Shown piece by piece: positions 32,331 through 44,774 of a DNA stretch of 64,000 nucleotides. This DNA is from Papaver somniferum. Taxonomy: Eukaryota > Streptophyta > Magnoliopsida > Ranunculales > Papaveraceae. Every line of letters begins with the position of its first letter. The stretch's first letter is position 1. Made by a program: the position numbers and the translations under genes. The notes below the pieces were generated by a model. It worked only from the letters and a program-made list of their open reading frames with translations. It was not told the DNA's origin and ran no database searches. The stretch covers positions 12,416,083 to 12,480,082 of the forward strand of contig NC_039362.1 of the NCBI RefSeq assembly GCF_003573695.1, read 5' to 3'.

Positions 32331-35300
32331 TTAGTCCACATAGACTGGGTCCTCCAGGTTGGTTGTTTCAATGTCGGGTGGTAATGGCTCAAGGAATGGC
32401 TTTAATCTCTGCCCGTTGACTTTGAAAACGTTCTTGTTGGAGACATCCTCCAGCTCTACAGCTCCATGAGGAAAAACTGTGCGTACTAGGTACGGTCCCT
32501 TCCATCTGGAACGCAGTTTTCCTGGAAAAAGATGTAATCGGGAGTCATACAGCAAGACTTTCTGACCAGGAGTGAAGGATTTGCGTAGAATACGCTTGTC
32601 ATGAAACATCTTCATCTTCTGCTTGTACAGCTTGGCACTGTCATAAGCCTCATTTCTCAATTCTTCCAACTCGTTGAGTTGAAGTTTCCTTTGAATTCCA
32701 GCTTCGTCCAGAGAAAAGTTCATCTCTTTGATTGCCCAGTAGGCACGATGTTCTAACTCCACAGGTAGATGGCACGGCTTTCCATACACTAGACGATAGG
32801 GGGACATGCCAATTGGTGTCTTATAAGCTGTTCTATAGGCCCACAAAGCATCATTCAATCTCAATGACCAATCTTTCCTAGACGGGTTGACCGTCTTCTC
32901 CAGAATGTGCTTAATTTCCCTATTAGACACTTCCACTTGTCCACTAGTCTGAGGGTGGTACGGAGTAGCAACCTTGTGAGTTATGCCATACTTGCGTACT
33001 AAAGACTCAAAGTACTTGTTACGAAAATGTGAACCGCCGTCACTGATGATAGCTCTAGGGGTACCAAAACGTGAAAATATGTTCTCCTTTAGAAATGAAA
33101 GTACCACCTTGTGGTCATTTGTTCTGGTTGCTATGGCTTCTACCCACTTAGAAACGTAATCAACTGCGACTAGGATGTACAACTTGCTGTCAGACATGGG
33201 AAATGGACCCATGAAGTCTATCCCCCAAACATCAAAAATCTCCACAATCAAAATGGGGTTCAATGGCATCATGTTTCTCCTCGAAATGCTTCCTAGCTTT
33301 TGACAGCGTTCACAAGCAACACAATAATCATGGCAATCCTTGAACAATGATGGCCAATAGAATCCACACTGCAAGATCTTTGCAGCGGTTTTCTTGGCAC
33401 TGAAATGGCCTCCACATGCTTGGTCATGACAGAAAGATATCACATCTTTCTGTTCAGTGTTGGGTACACATCTCCTAATGATTTGGTCTGGACAGTACTT
33501 AAACAAATATGGGTCATCCCAAAGGAAATGTTTGACTTCAGCCAGGAATTTAGAGCGGTCTTGTCTTGACCAACGTGAGGGCATCCTACCTGTAGCGAGG
33601 TAGTTAACAATATCAGCAAACCAAGGAAGGTCTGAGATAGACATCAGCTGTTCATCTGGGAATGATTCTCTAATCAGCTCAGATTCATCAATAGACTCTA
33701 AAGTTAATCTAGACAAATGATCAGCAACCACATTCTCACATCCTTTCTTATCACGGATTTCGAGATCGAATTCCTGTAATAAGAGTATCCATCGAATAAG
33801 GCGAGCTTTAGCATCCTTCTTGGAAAGAAGATACTTCAAAGCCGCATGGTCTGTGTATATGATGATCTTAGACCCTATCAGATAAGATCTAAACTTGTCT
33901 AATGCGAAAACGACGGCAAGCAATTCCTTCTCGGTAGTTGAATAATTGAGTTGGGCATCATTAAGGGTTTTGCTAGCATAGTATATCACATATGGTAGTC
34001 TATCAACTCGCTGTCCTAAAACAGCACCAACAGCATAATCAGAGGCATCACACATAAGTTCGAACGGAAGCTTCCAATCGGGTGGTCGGACTATAGGAGC
34101 GGTGGTGAGAAGGGTTTTTAATTCCTCTCATGCCTTCACACAAGCAGCATCGAAATTGAAGGCAACATCTTTTGAGAGAAGACTGCACAGAGGTCTGGAG
34201 ATTTTGCTGAAATCTTTGATGAATCGCCGGTAAAAACCAGCATGACCTAGAAATGATCTGATCTCCTTCACAGAGCAAGGTTGTGGTAGATGTTGAATGA
34301 GGTCAACTTTAGCTTTATCCACTTCAATTCCTTTTTCTGAGATGATGTGTCCTAGAACTATTCCTGAATTCACCATAAAATGGCATTTTTCCCAATTTAG
34401 AACAAGGTTCTTTTCTTTACATCTGGATATCACGAGGGCAAGATGCTTCAAACATTCGTCAAACGAGGAACCAAAAACAGAGAAATCATCCATAAAGATC
34501 TCGAGAAAACTATCTATCATGTCAGAAAAAATGCTCATCATGCAACGCTGAAAAGTAGCAGGTGCATTACACAACCCGAAGGGCATACGTCTATAAGCAA
34601 ACGTCCCAAATGGACACGTGAATGTAGTTTTTTCCTGATCTTCCGGAGCAATGTGAATTTGGTTATAACCGGAAAAGCCATCTAGAAAACAGTAGTGACT
34701 GTGTCCAGACACACTTTCTAGCATTTGGTCAATGAAAGGGAGCGGGAAGTGATCCTTCCTTGTTACTGTGTTCAACTTCCTGTAGTCGATGCATACTCGC
34801 CATCCTGTGGTTGTACGGGTAGGGACTAATTCATTCTTGTCGTTCTGAACAACAGTAATGCCTGACTTCTTAGGCACAACTTGAATGGGACTAACCCATT
34901 TGCTATCGGGAATTGGGTATATGATACCCGCATCAAGTAGTTTCAGGATCTCTCCTTTGACTACATCTCTCATGTTAGGATTAAGTCTCCTTTGCATTTC
35001 CCTCGATGGTTTGGCATTCTCTTCAAGGTTAATGTGGTGCATGCAAATGGTGGGACTAATTCCTTTGAGATCTGAGATGGTCCATCCTAAGGCCTCTTTG
35101 TGTTCCTTAAGCACTTCTAAAAGCTTACTTTCCTGTTCCGTGTCTAAACATGATGAAATAATGACAGGTAAAGTATCAGAAGAACCTAGGAATGCGTACT
35201 TCAACGTACTAGGCAACGTTTTCAATTCAAGCTTGGGTGACTCAACAATGGATGGAATAAGCTTGGAATCAGAGAGTAGGGGTGGTTCCACTTTATATTT

Positions 35301-37041
35301 CCTCTCCGTGACGTCCATTTGAGGTACAGATTCGAGCAGAGATAGGACGTCACTACAGTATGCATCATCATAGAAATCAGGGTTAAAGTTCTCCATACAT
35401 GCTTGAAAGGGGTCGACGGATAGAATGTTAGTCAACGAATCTTGCATTAATCCTTCAATCATATTAACTTCATGCACATCATCATCATCAAGATTCACAG
35501 GTCGTTGACTAATATCGAACACATTCAATTCTACCGTCATGTTACCAAAAGACAGTTTCAACACTCCATTACGACAATTAATGATCGCGTTGGACGTAGC
35601 CAAGAAAGGACGTCCTAAGATGACAGGAATGTGACAGTCTGGGTTTTGTACAGGTTGAGTGTCTAAGACAATGAAGTCTACGGGAAAATAGAATTTGTCA
35701 ACCTTGATCAAAACATCTTCGACCACTCCACGAGGAATCTTGACAGATCGGTCTGCCAGCTGTAGAGTGATAGATGTTGGTTTCAACTCCCCAAGACCTA
35801 ACTGCTCATAAACAGAATATGGCAGTAGGTTAACACTTGCACCTAGGTCTAATAACGCTTTATTGACCGTGTGTTCTCCTATAGTGCAAGAAATTGTTGG
35901 ACATCCTGGATCCCTAAACTTGGGTGGAGTTTTGTTCAGAATGATGGAACTTACCTGCTCAGCTAAGAAAGCACGTTTTTGCACATTGAGCTTGCGCTTT
36001 TGAGTACACAAGTCTTTGAGGAATTTGGCATAAGCAGGGATTTGCTTGATTGCTTCAAGAAAAGGAATGTTGATGTTGACTCTCTTGAACAGATCTAACA
36101 TCTCATTGTAATGGGTACTTTTCTGTTGATAGATCAATCTTTGAGGAAATGGGGCAACAGGAGAATGAGTTGGCAAAGGGACATTCACAGCAGTAGAATT
36201 GTCAGATTTTCCAACTTGCGCAGGTTCTTTGGTTTTCTGGGGTTGTGGAGACAGTGTGGAATTTGTATCAGACTCATTAGGTTCGCCCACGTTGTTCTCG
36301 ATGACTTTACCACTTCGGAGGGTGGTAATGGCATGGATTTGATCAGGTGAGGTTTCAGTGCAGGATGTTGTGCCTGTTTGAAATATCCTCTTTGGATTTT
36401 GTTGGGGTTGGCTCGGAATTTTACCCTTTTCTCTCTCACATATTTGATCCATCTTTTGATCTAGATTTTTCTGACTTTGCATCAAACTCTGGAACATTTC
36501 CTCTAGGGTGGATAATCTCTTGTCGGTATTGTGTTGAGGATATGATTGTTGTTGAGAGTTTGATTGTTGCTGAGGGTTTCTCGGGTGTTGATAACCTTGA
36601 TTGTTCTGATATCCTTGATTGTTTTGATAGCTCTGATTGGGTTGAGATGGTCCTCCTTGAGTGGGTCCTTTTGACCATGAAAAGTTAGGGTGGTTTCTCC
36701 ATCCTGGATTGTAGGTCTGTGAATAAGGGTTATGCTCTGGTTTTTGAAACATGGCATGTGCCTGTTCAAGCCTAGACTCCTGGACTGCAAGCAAATCTGG
36801 ACAATTTTGGAATTGATGGTTGGGGTCGTTACAAGCAGCACAAACAGATGAAGCGACATGTTCTCGGAGAGTAGTGGTGGAAGGTTTTGAATTTTTATGT
36901 AGTTCTAACTCTTCTAATCTCCTAACTATTGATGCCATGTTTGCTCTACCCTCAAAATCCGCTTCAATCCTAAAAGCCTTTGCTTCGGATGTAGTCTTTC
37001 TGGTTTCACGGATGGATTCCCACTGTTGCGTCTTTTCAGCT
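32331..37041 (-). pseudogene. Athila gag-pol polyprotein (one nonsense codon, N-terminus in gap)
   Basis: Read from right to left in one frame. The gag C-terminus has a CCHC knuckle (CAACNDPNHQFQNC, about 36798-36840) and a Gln/Asn-rich linker (36560-36690). Protease: LLDLGASVNLLPYSVY near 35815-35862. RT: VCIDYRKLN, FGLCNAPATFQ and catalytic FMDD near 34480. RNase [14 protein letters not shown] near 34010-34055. Integrase: HHCC zinc finger near 33300-33440 (CVACERCQ), then the catalytic core with [16 protein letters not shown] and HPQTSGQVE. The product would copy and insert the element. TGA at 34128-34130 interrupts VKA*EEL in frame, between RT and RNase H; that site is commonly aromatic in relatives. 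Otherwise the frame is open for 4.7 kb, so the copy was lost recently. The gag start lies in or beyond the 37042-37296 gap. Confidence 0.92.
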
Positions 37042-37296
37042 NNNNNNNNNNNNNNNNNNNNNNNNNNNNNNNNNNNNNNNNNNNNNNNNNNNNNNNNNNN
37101 NNNNNNNNNNNNNNNNNNNNNNNNNNNNNNNNNNNNNNNNNNNNNNNNNNNNNNNNNNNNNNNNNNNNNNNNNNNNNNNNNNNNNNNNNNNNNNNNNNNN
37201 NNNNNNNNNNNNNNNNNNNNNNNNNNNNNNNNNNNNNNNNNNNNNNNNNNNNNNNNNNNNNNNNNNNNNNNNNNNNNNNNNNNNNNNNNNNNNNNN
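37042..37296. other. Assembly gap inside gag
   Basis: Run of 255 N; the true length is unknown. The right edge starts with an A run. Gag N-terminal coding sequence is missing. Confidence 0.95.
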
Positions 37297-37640
37297 AAAA
37301 AAAAAATTTGAACTAAACCTAGCATAAATTATCACAACTCATAAAAGAAAATAAAAACAATAATAATAATTAAAACAAACCCATAAAAGAAAAAAGAAAA
37401 ATAAAAGAAAACAAAAAAAATAATTACAGTCCCAAATATAAAAAAAAAGAAAAAGAAAATAAAAATTATTACAATCCCAAATAAATAATTAAATTCATTA
37501 TTACAAGCCCGAATTTGAATTTAAATGAGGCCCAAGTGGGTTAACTCATGGGTTAGGCTTACTTGGTTTTTGGAGGGAAGCCCAAAAATAGGCTTTTAGT
37601 CCCCTTTTAGTTGCACAGCCCAGTTGGGCTTTATGATCGT
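37297..37640. other. A-rich leader, no gene
   Basis: Strongly A-rich on the plus strand, then a section with GGCCCAAGTGGG and AGCCCA words. No coding frame. Confidence 0.5.
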
Positions 37641-37649
37641 CCTAAGCAG

Positions 37650-37943
37650 CTCACGTCCAAGCCCAGCAGCAGCAGCGAAGCCCAAGAGCAGAAGTTGCAA
37701 GCCCAGCAGAAGAAGTTGCAAGCCCAGAGAAATTGAGGTTACTGAGCCCAGCTCAGTTGGTTAAAGCCCAGCTCAGTTGGTTAAAGCCCAGCAGCAGAGG
37801 TTGCACAAGCCCAGTTGACAGCTTCAGTTGGCAGCCCAGCAGGCTTGGCAGCAGCAACAGCAGCAGCAGCAGCTTGGCAGCAGCAACAGCAGCAGCAGCA
37901 GCTTGGCAGAGAAAGCACCAACACAGCTTGGCAGAGAAGGCAC

Positions 37944-38014
<71 letters not shown>

Positions 38015-38066
38015 GCAGCAGCAGGCTTGGCAGCAACAACAAATAATGCACAGCTCCAGCAGCAGT
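37650..38066. repeat. CAG/AGC-rich imperfect repeat in Athila leader
   Basis: Blocks of CAGCAGCAGCAACAGCAGC alternate with GCTTGGCAGC and GCCCAGC words, including a direct duplication around 37845-37910. All three plus frames and the minus frames give homopolymer-like ORFs (Gln, Ala, Ser, Leu), so none is taken as a gene. It lies between the primer-site-like sequence and gag. Confidence 0.85.
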
Positions 38067-38160
38067 TAGCAAGTATACAAGATAGCAATGAACACACACA
38101 ACTAGGCAAGCACAACAAGGCCACAACAGCTATGAAAACTTCAAAAAATATGGCAGCCAG

Positions 38161-38179
38161 CTCCCCGGCAGCGGCGCCA
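38161..38179 (-). promoter_or_regulatory. Primer-binding-site-like sequence (Athila type)
   Basis: The minus strand reads TGGCGCCGCTGCCGGGGAG, the conserved Athila-type primer site attributed to tRNA-Asp, preceded by CACACCAAGTTT. It lies 742 bp inside the mapped LTR edge at 38921 instead of next to it. Confidence 0.75.
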
Positions 38180-38920
38180 AAAACTTGGTGTGAAAATTAG
38201 AAGCACACAAAACACTTGCAAGTATACAAGGCCAAGATTTGTAATAAAATGATGAGTAGGGGTTTGTCCACAGGGAGAGGAGCATACAAGAAGTCTTCCT
38301 AGATAAGGTGTGTAGTGAGCTAAGGGCAGGTAAAGCTATATGGCATACAGACAAGAACCACAGCAGCAAGGTAAAGCAAAGGAAACAGCTAGGTAAATCA
38401 GCAAAGAACCAAGGCTTGGAAGCCAAGGGCAAGGTGAGGATTGTGCACTGACTTCAGTGCACAGAAGCTACAAAGTTCAGGAATTTAAACAAGAAAAACA
38501 AGTAAGAAAATTAACTGAATTGAAAGCACACAGGACTGAAAATGCAAGTTACTGAGAAGGGATTGGTGGTTAAGCCAAGGCTTAGGATCCACCTTGTGTC
38601 CTAATCAAATGACATGTTTCTAGGTTGTGTTTGTTCCTAAGCATACATCTAGAAATGGAAGAACACCAAATTGCTCACTAGTCTACCCCTAGCATTGGTT
38701 GTCTTTTGACAGTACAGCCAATCACAGGCTCTATGAGCATTGGTATCTCCCATTTGCTCAATCAAAACATAGCAACAGGAGAACTATCCTAGCTTCTAGT
38801 CACATGACAGTGCACAAGGCTTCAGCTGAGCCTTGGCCTGATGCTGTTTAGCTCATGCTAAACATGATATAGCAACATACATACATTAACACAGATGATT
38901 CATACACAACTAGCAACATT
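38180..38920 (-). other. Unexplained segment between Athila 5' LTR and primer site
   Basis: About 740 bp present next to the 5' LTR only; nothing like it flanks the 3' LTR. On the minus strand it includes CTCCCTGTGGACAAACC, a sequence type often seen just upstream of the primer site in these elements. No gene. Confidence 0.6.
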
Positions 38921-40160
38921 TGAGATAACTAAAAATATATGCAATTTTCAACTTGTTAACTGATAAGCACTGAAATTGAAATTCATAAAAAAATTGTAGC
39001 AAATTCTCTACTGGCTAGTCCAGAGAGATACACAGTGTGTTTCACACACTCCACATAACACCAATTTATACCCCATTACATATTTAGGGTTTTCCCCCAA
39101 TTTTCCCCCAAAACAGTGAAATTAGGTGAAATTGATTTACCTACTGTTGATGAGATACTCACTCCATTTCGTCGACCCACTCTTCTCCTGCTTCTTCTCG
39201 TTCCTCTCATGCTCCAATTGTTGCTTTAATCATCACTTATATCCCCAATTTCTCACCTAGGGTTTCAGTGAGCAGAGAGATGAGAAATTGGAGAAATTAG
39301 TGATGCTAAAGAGATGGTACGTGATGGTGATGATGGGCTTAGGTAGAGTAGAGTTGGGGAGAAAATAGTGGAGTGATTTGGGGTGAGGTGGTGGTGATGG
39401 AGACGGACATGGTGGTGGTACGGAGTATGGTGGTTCTGCAGAGGGGGGTGATGGAGGAGATGGGTTCGATGGAGAAAGGGGAAGGGTGCGTTTGTTTGAG
39501 GTCTAGGGTGTTCGGCACTTGGGTGTGAGGCGAGTGTATCGAGTTAGATGATCTGCGACGCTGAGCCGTGGGATAGGGAGATGAAAGATCAATCGGACGG
39601 TGAGATGAAGTGAAGCTTGTAGTGACCGCTGGATTATATAATACAACAAAATCAACGATGCCAGATGGAGTTAGGTGTTGTAGTGTTAGGCGGAGATATC
39701 AAACTTCGATGCACAGCAAGGGAGCGACCGTCGGATGCTCCTGAGAACTGATCTGACGGCTGAAGACGCAAGCGGGTATGGATTTGGGTTTTAGGCTTTT
39801 GGGTATAGAATATGGGTTTGGGAAATGAGTTTGGGCTTGGAAAACCTTGATCCCACTTCTTCTTTAAGAACAACTTTCTTCTTCTTGAGCCCATTTCCAG
39901 CTTTTTGGACGTGCGCTCCATTCTTTGCGTCTTCCTTGCGTAATTTCTCCCGGCTTTTCACCACTTTTCTGCTCTTTTCGCTCCGCAAGTCATCCGAACT
40001 TTATTTATTACCTAAAAATGCAAAATTAAGTAAGAAAAATATTTATTCTTGAAAACAATGAAAATACAGAATATGGGATAAAATGTAGAATTAATGCATA
40101 AAAGATGAGTTAAAATGCCAACAAAAAGGGATAAATATATACAATATTTGGCACTCATCA
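38921..40160 (-). repeat. Athila 5' LTR
   Basis: Same limits and sequence as the left LTR with about seven substitutions and one 1 bp indel. The outer end ACTCATCA is followed directly by TCCAG, the right copy of the target duplication. Confidence 0.92.
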
Positions 40161-40165
40161 TCCAG
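40161..40165. other. Target site duplication (right), TCCAG
   Basis: Matches 29271-29275. The sequence after it is the former upstream region of the gene at 28906-29184. Confidence 0.85.
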
Positions 40166-40299
40166 TCTCCCTTCCTTTCTCGTGTTTTATACCGTGACAC
40201 ACGTTTTCACTTTACCTCTAGCTTAGCCACGTGAAAACTTGGCTAGTGAACAAGTATGCAGCTTTGGAAAATAAAAAAGTAATATAAAAAAATATTGGA

Positions 40300-42210
40300 T
40301 GGAAAATTAAAATCAAGGAATTTATCTGGGTGGAGATGCTCCCCGTAAATTTAGATTTGGACGATAAATACTTGCTAAGAATCATGACATCGAAATATAA
40401 ATTGGTTTACAAGCTCGTCCAAGAGTGACATCGGTAAAAATGGAAAATTACCATTAAGCAATTTGTCTCGGTGGAATTACTCCCCGGAAACTTAGATTTG
40501 GAAGAAAAATTCTTGCTAAGATCATGACATGGAAATAAATAAAAATTGGTTTAGAAGCTCGTCCAAGAGTGACATCGGTAAAAATGGAAAACTACCATCA
40601 ATCAATTTATCTTGGTGGAGATACTCCGCGTAAACTTAGATTTGGACGATAATACTTGCTAAGATCGTGACATCGAAATATAAATTGGCTTACAAGCTCG
40701 TGTAAGAGTGACATTGGTAAAAATGGAAAATTACCATTAAGCGATTTGTCTCGGTGGAAATACTCCCCGGAAACTTAGATTTGGACGAAAAATTCTTTCT
40801 AAGATTGTGACATCGAAATAAATAATAATTGGTTTACAAGCTCCTCCAAGAGTGACATTGAGCCTTGTCGACCAAGCCAATCATAGTCGTTCGTGAATTC
40901 ATAATGCTAACCAATCAAATAAACTAGTTTCACCTGATAACCTAACATCCCCAAACATCCTTGCCAATATTATCGGCTGATCGGTCCGATACGACCAATA
41001 ATGCGATATTATCGGATATTCATATGTATCGTTGATATATCATGTTTCGTCCAGATTAAAGGTACAAACATGATAAAATCCTATATTGTCGGCCAGTATT
41101 TTAAAAAATAAATACAAATCTCGGTTCTTTTAATACAATTTAATTGTAAGAGCTAGCTAGAATTGCTTCTAAGAATATGAATTGGGATTTTAATCAAAAA
41201 ATTGCACCAAAAAGCATTTATGATCTTCCAAGGCACTAGCTAGTACTATATATATTAATCATTTATTATTTTGCTTTTAAGAATATGTGAATTGGGAGTA
41301 AAATAGTGCAATGTAGTTGACTCAGTAGTAAAGAAAAGATACTACTATATCCAAGGTACTAGTAACAAAGGAATTAGCTAGTACAATAATAAATACTTCA
41401 GTTTGCAGTGGTACTTTTTGATCTTTGAACATTTCTACTTTAACAATTTGTGTAGAATATTGTAGTGGGACCCTGTCCTAAATACCAACCACATCACTAA
41501 ATACTAGGAGTTATACTTTAGGACTTATTGATTTTTGGATTTAAGGGTACATTCCTATGGTAGTTATACTTTAGGACTTATTGTTATGTGTGACTAAAAG
41601 AAAAGTATGAGTCAGTATTGTATACCTCACAAGATCTGATAACTTTTTGTCTTATCAAAAACAATAAAAAGTTGGTATAGCCTTCTCTCACTTATATTTT
41701 TTAAATTTACTATTTTTGGTAACAAGATATAAAGCAGAGAAAGAAAACAACCTAATTATATGCTTGTCACACCTTTGACTACCTAAGTAGCTTTTTTCAG
41801 TCATCATTACACCTCAGTTTCTCATATTTCACTTCCACTAATATACGCAATCAGAATGAGTCCCTTATTTTTGTGCGCATGCAAAACAAGAAGATCTAGG
41901 TAGCTGTTACGTTCCTGCAATAAATGCGCATGTGACAGTAGCCATAATGAGTATCTTGTGCGGCCTTGTTGGGTACATGCAAAAGAAAAGATAAATCTCT
42001 TCAGTACTCCTCTTCTTATTTTTTGCCAAATAATATAGAGAAGATTATTTTTTGTTTCTAAAATGTCTGTCACATTGGGTTGGCTTGACCCAAATTTGGC
42101 ATTGGTGCCAAGATTCCCTGTGGTCCAGTCTTTCCATAAATTAATGATATATTTCTTCCATTTTGGTTTGTGACTAAATTAAAATTAAAATATGATAACT
42201 GTCGTAAAAT
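40300..42210. repeat. Tandem duplication, unit 1 (about 1.9 kb)
   Basis: It begins with four copies of a repeat of about 140 bp (GACATCGGTAAAAATGG, AAACTTAGATTTGGA, TGACATCGAAATA) to 40860. Then come a block with CCAATATTATCGG and CGATATTATCGGATAT, and a longer single-copy-like stretch with CATGCAAAAGAAAAGATA. It corresponds throughout to unit 2. No gene is supported; the short ORFs in both units are not conserved as proteins. Confidence 0.8.
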
Positions 42211-44165
42211 TAAAAATTGGTTTAGAAGCATATTCCCGGCGGGTGACATCGGTAAAAATTAAAAATTACCATCAGTCAATTTATCTTGGTGGAGATATTC
42301 CCCGTAAACTTAGATTTGGACGATAAATACTTGCTAAGATCGTGACATCGAAATATAAATTGGTTTACAAGATCGTCCATGAGCGACATCGGTAAAAAAT
42401 GGAAAATTACCATCAATCAATTTATCTTGGTGGAAATACTCTCGGAAACTTAGATTTGGATGAGACATATTCTCTAAGATCGTGACATCGAAATAAAATT
42501 TGGTTTAGCTGAATAAGCCATGTCCAAGAGTGACATTGGTAAAAAACTTGGATATCGAGTCTTGTCGACGAAGCCAATCATAGTCGTTCTTGAATTCATA
42601 ATTCCGACCAATTCATCGAATAAACTAGCTTCACCTGATAACCTAACATCCCCAAACATCCTTGCCAATATTATCGGCAGATCGGTCCGATACCACCAAC
42701 AATGCGATATTATCGGATATTCATATATATGTATCGCTTACATTTCATGTTTCGTCCAGATTAAAGGCACAGACATGATAAAATCCTATATTACCGACCA
42801 GTATTTTAAAAAATAAATATTGGTCTCGGTTCTTTTAATACAAATTTAATTGCGAATTATGAATTATGAATTGGGATTTTAATCAAAAAAAAATTGCACC
42901 AAAAAAGCATTTATGATCTTCCAAGGCACTAGCTAGTACTATATTAATAATTTATTATTTTTCTTCTAAGAATATGTGAACTGTGAATAAAATAGTGTAA
43001 TGTAGTTGACTCAGTAGTAAAGAATAGATAGTACTCGATCCAAGTCACTATTAACAAAAGAATTAGCTAGTACTCCAGTTTGCAGTGGTATTTTTTGATC
43101 TTTGATCTTTTCAACTTTAACAATCTGTGTTGAATATTCTAGTGGGAACCTGTCCTAAATACCAGCCCATCAATAAATACTAGGATTATATATATGGAAC
43201 ATTCCTATGATTGATTTTCGGCTTTGAGGGGTACATTCATATGGTAGTTGTACTTTGGGACTTCTTGTTATGTGTGACTGAAACAGAAGTATTATAACAA
43301 GAGCAAGTATTGTATACCCAAGGTCTGATAACTTTTGGTCTTATCAAGATAACTTTTGGTCTTATCAAAAAGAATAAAAAGTTGGTATAGCCTTCTCACA
43401 CTTATTTTTTTAATTTACTTTTTTTGGTAACAAGATATAAAGCAAAGAAAGAAAACAACCTAAGTATATGCTTCTCACACCTTTGACTACCTAAACAAGT
43501 ACTCATCTTCAATTTATTCTTAAATGAAGCAGTATCTTTGATCAGAGCAATGAAGCCTTTTTTTTTCTTTTTTTTTAATTTATTAATTTTTCAGTAAAAT
43601 ATTTTCCTTTTTTTTTTTTGAATTTATAACATTTTATTTTTGGTATCTTATCACACCTTCTGGAGTTTATTCTCTCCTTCAAAAGCAGTATTCTGTCAAT
43701 CACAACGCTACTGCTTTTGTCAATCATCATTACTCAGTTTCTCATTTTTGTTAATCATCACAATGAGTCCCTTATTTTTTGTGCGCATGCAAAAGAAGAA
43801 GATGTAGGTAGCCATAATGAATATCTTGTGAGGTTGGGTACATGCAAAAGAAAAGATAGATCTCTTCAGTACTCCTCTTCTTCTAATTTTTTGTGTGCAT
43901 GCAAAAGAAAAAGATCTAGGTAGCCATAATGAGTATCTTGTGCGGCCTTGTTGGGTACATGCAAAAGAAAAGATAGATGTCTTCGGTACTCCTCTTCTTC
44001 TGTTTTTCCAAATAATATGGAAAAGATTAGTTTTTGTTTCTAAAATGTCTGTCACATTGGGTTGGCTTGACCCAAATTTGGCATTGGTGGCAAGATCCCT
44101 TGTGGTCCAGTCTTTCCATAAATTAATGTTATATTTCTTTCATTTTGGTTGTGCCTAAATTAAAA
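42211..44165. repeat. Tandem duplication, unit 2
   Basis: It repeats unit 1 in the same order and orientation, with only two copies of the 140 bp repeat and with the CATGCAAAAGAAAAGAT block expanded (43770-43990, two to three copies of about 130 bp). Divergence between units is visible every 20-30 bases, so the duplication is not very recent. Confidence 0.8.
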
Positions 44166-44447
44166 TCTGATAACTGTCATAAGGGATTATGTTTATATAA
44201 GGTATATTATGGAAAAATGAGTTGACTCGACGAGTTAAGATAATGAAAATTGATTGATTAACAAACAAATATCAAGCAAAGAATTTGAACACGAGCATAT
44301 ATTAAAGAACCAATATTTTTATATTTTTTCATTCTAAAACTAAATGAAGCAAAATAATACCAACATCCTCAATATTAAAAAACAAAAACTACATTATTTG
44401 AAAGTTTCTTTGATAATCTGCTCAACTAAAACCATCGCATCTGGTAC

Positions 44448-44774
44448 TCATGTTGCAGCGTTAGCAGGCTGTGCTGGAACTTCAAGTACCTTTTCTTCTA
44501 GAGGTGTCTCCCTGGGTATTTCTGGTGTGCCAGACACAGTTTCACCAACAGGCTCATTCGAAGGAATGGGAGCATGGACACTATCCATTTCAACAGAAGC
44601 AGAAGCAGGAAGAGTAAGATTGTCAACATGAGCTTGAACTTCAGCTAACAGGGGCATGCCAGGAACCTTACACACGCCATCAATAGTTATGGTGATCCTT
44701 AGCTTTCTAGGGACAACCATTACTAGCCTTGGAATTGTTTTAATGCTCTCGGTATTGTTCTTATTGGAACTCAT
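44448..44774 (-). CDS. Unknown small protein, PRKLRI family, copy 1
   Basis: Intact 108 aa frame. The start MSSNKNNTESIKTIPRLVMV is followed by VPRKLRITITIDGVCKVPGM (about residues 21-40), then a Pro/Val/Glu-rich tail (PIPSNEPVGETVSGTPEIPR). The inverted copy at 53366-53808 keeps MSS, PRKLRI, a basic beta-strand-like core and VPGxP. Upstream sequence is partly shared too (AGAAGAAAATGAGTTC). No known domain; the LRITITIDG core resembles a short beta hairpin. Function unknown. It is expressed leftwards and lies outside the F-box row. Confidence 0.5.
   Translation of the reverse strand: MSSNKNNTESIKTIPRLVMVVPRKLRITITIDGVCKVPGMPLLAEVQAHVDNLTLPASASVEMDSVHAPIPSNEPVGETVSGTPEIPRETPLEEKVLEVPAQPANAAT

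Larger units (their letters stand above)
29276..40160 (-). mobile_element. Athila-type Ty3/gypsy retrotransposon, near complete
   Basis: Two LTRs (29276-30514 and 38921-40160), a TCCAG target duplication, a polypurine tract next to the left LTR and gag-pro-RT-RNaseH-IN on the minus strand. The RT region (VCIDYRKLNTVTRKDHFPLP, FMDDFSVFG) is of Athila/Tat type and closest in my memory to Athila. The hand-counted LTR difference is about seven substitutions and one indel in 1.24 kb, roughly 0.6 %, so the insertion is recent. Two gaps hide part of the 3' region and of gag. No env-like ORF is visible between pol and the 3' LTR, but 668 N lie there. Confidence 0.92.

Noticed and set aside
37733..38200. 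Several long Gln-, Ala-, Ser- or Leu-rich ORFs on both strands
   Set aside because: All are frames of the CAG/AGC repeat in the Athila leader; none has a normal composition or a homologue.
41822..44055. Minus-strand ORFs beginning MTDILETK in both duplication units
   Set aside because: They arise from the repeated CATGCAAAAGAAAAGAT block; the two frames diverge in ways that do not keep protein sequence.
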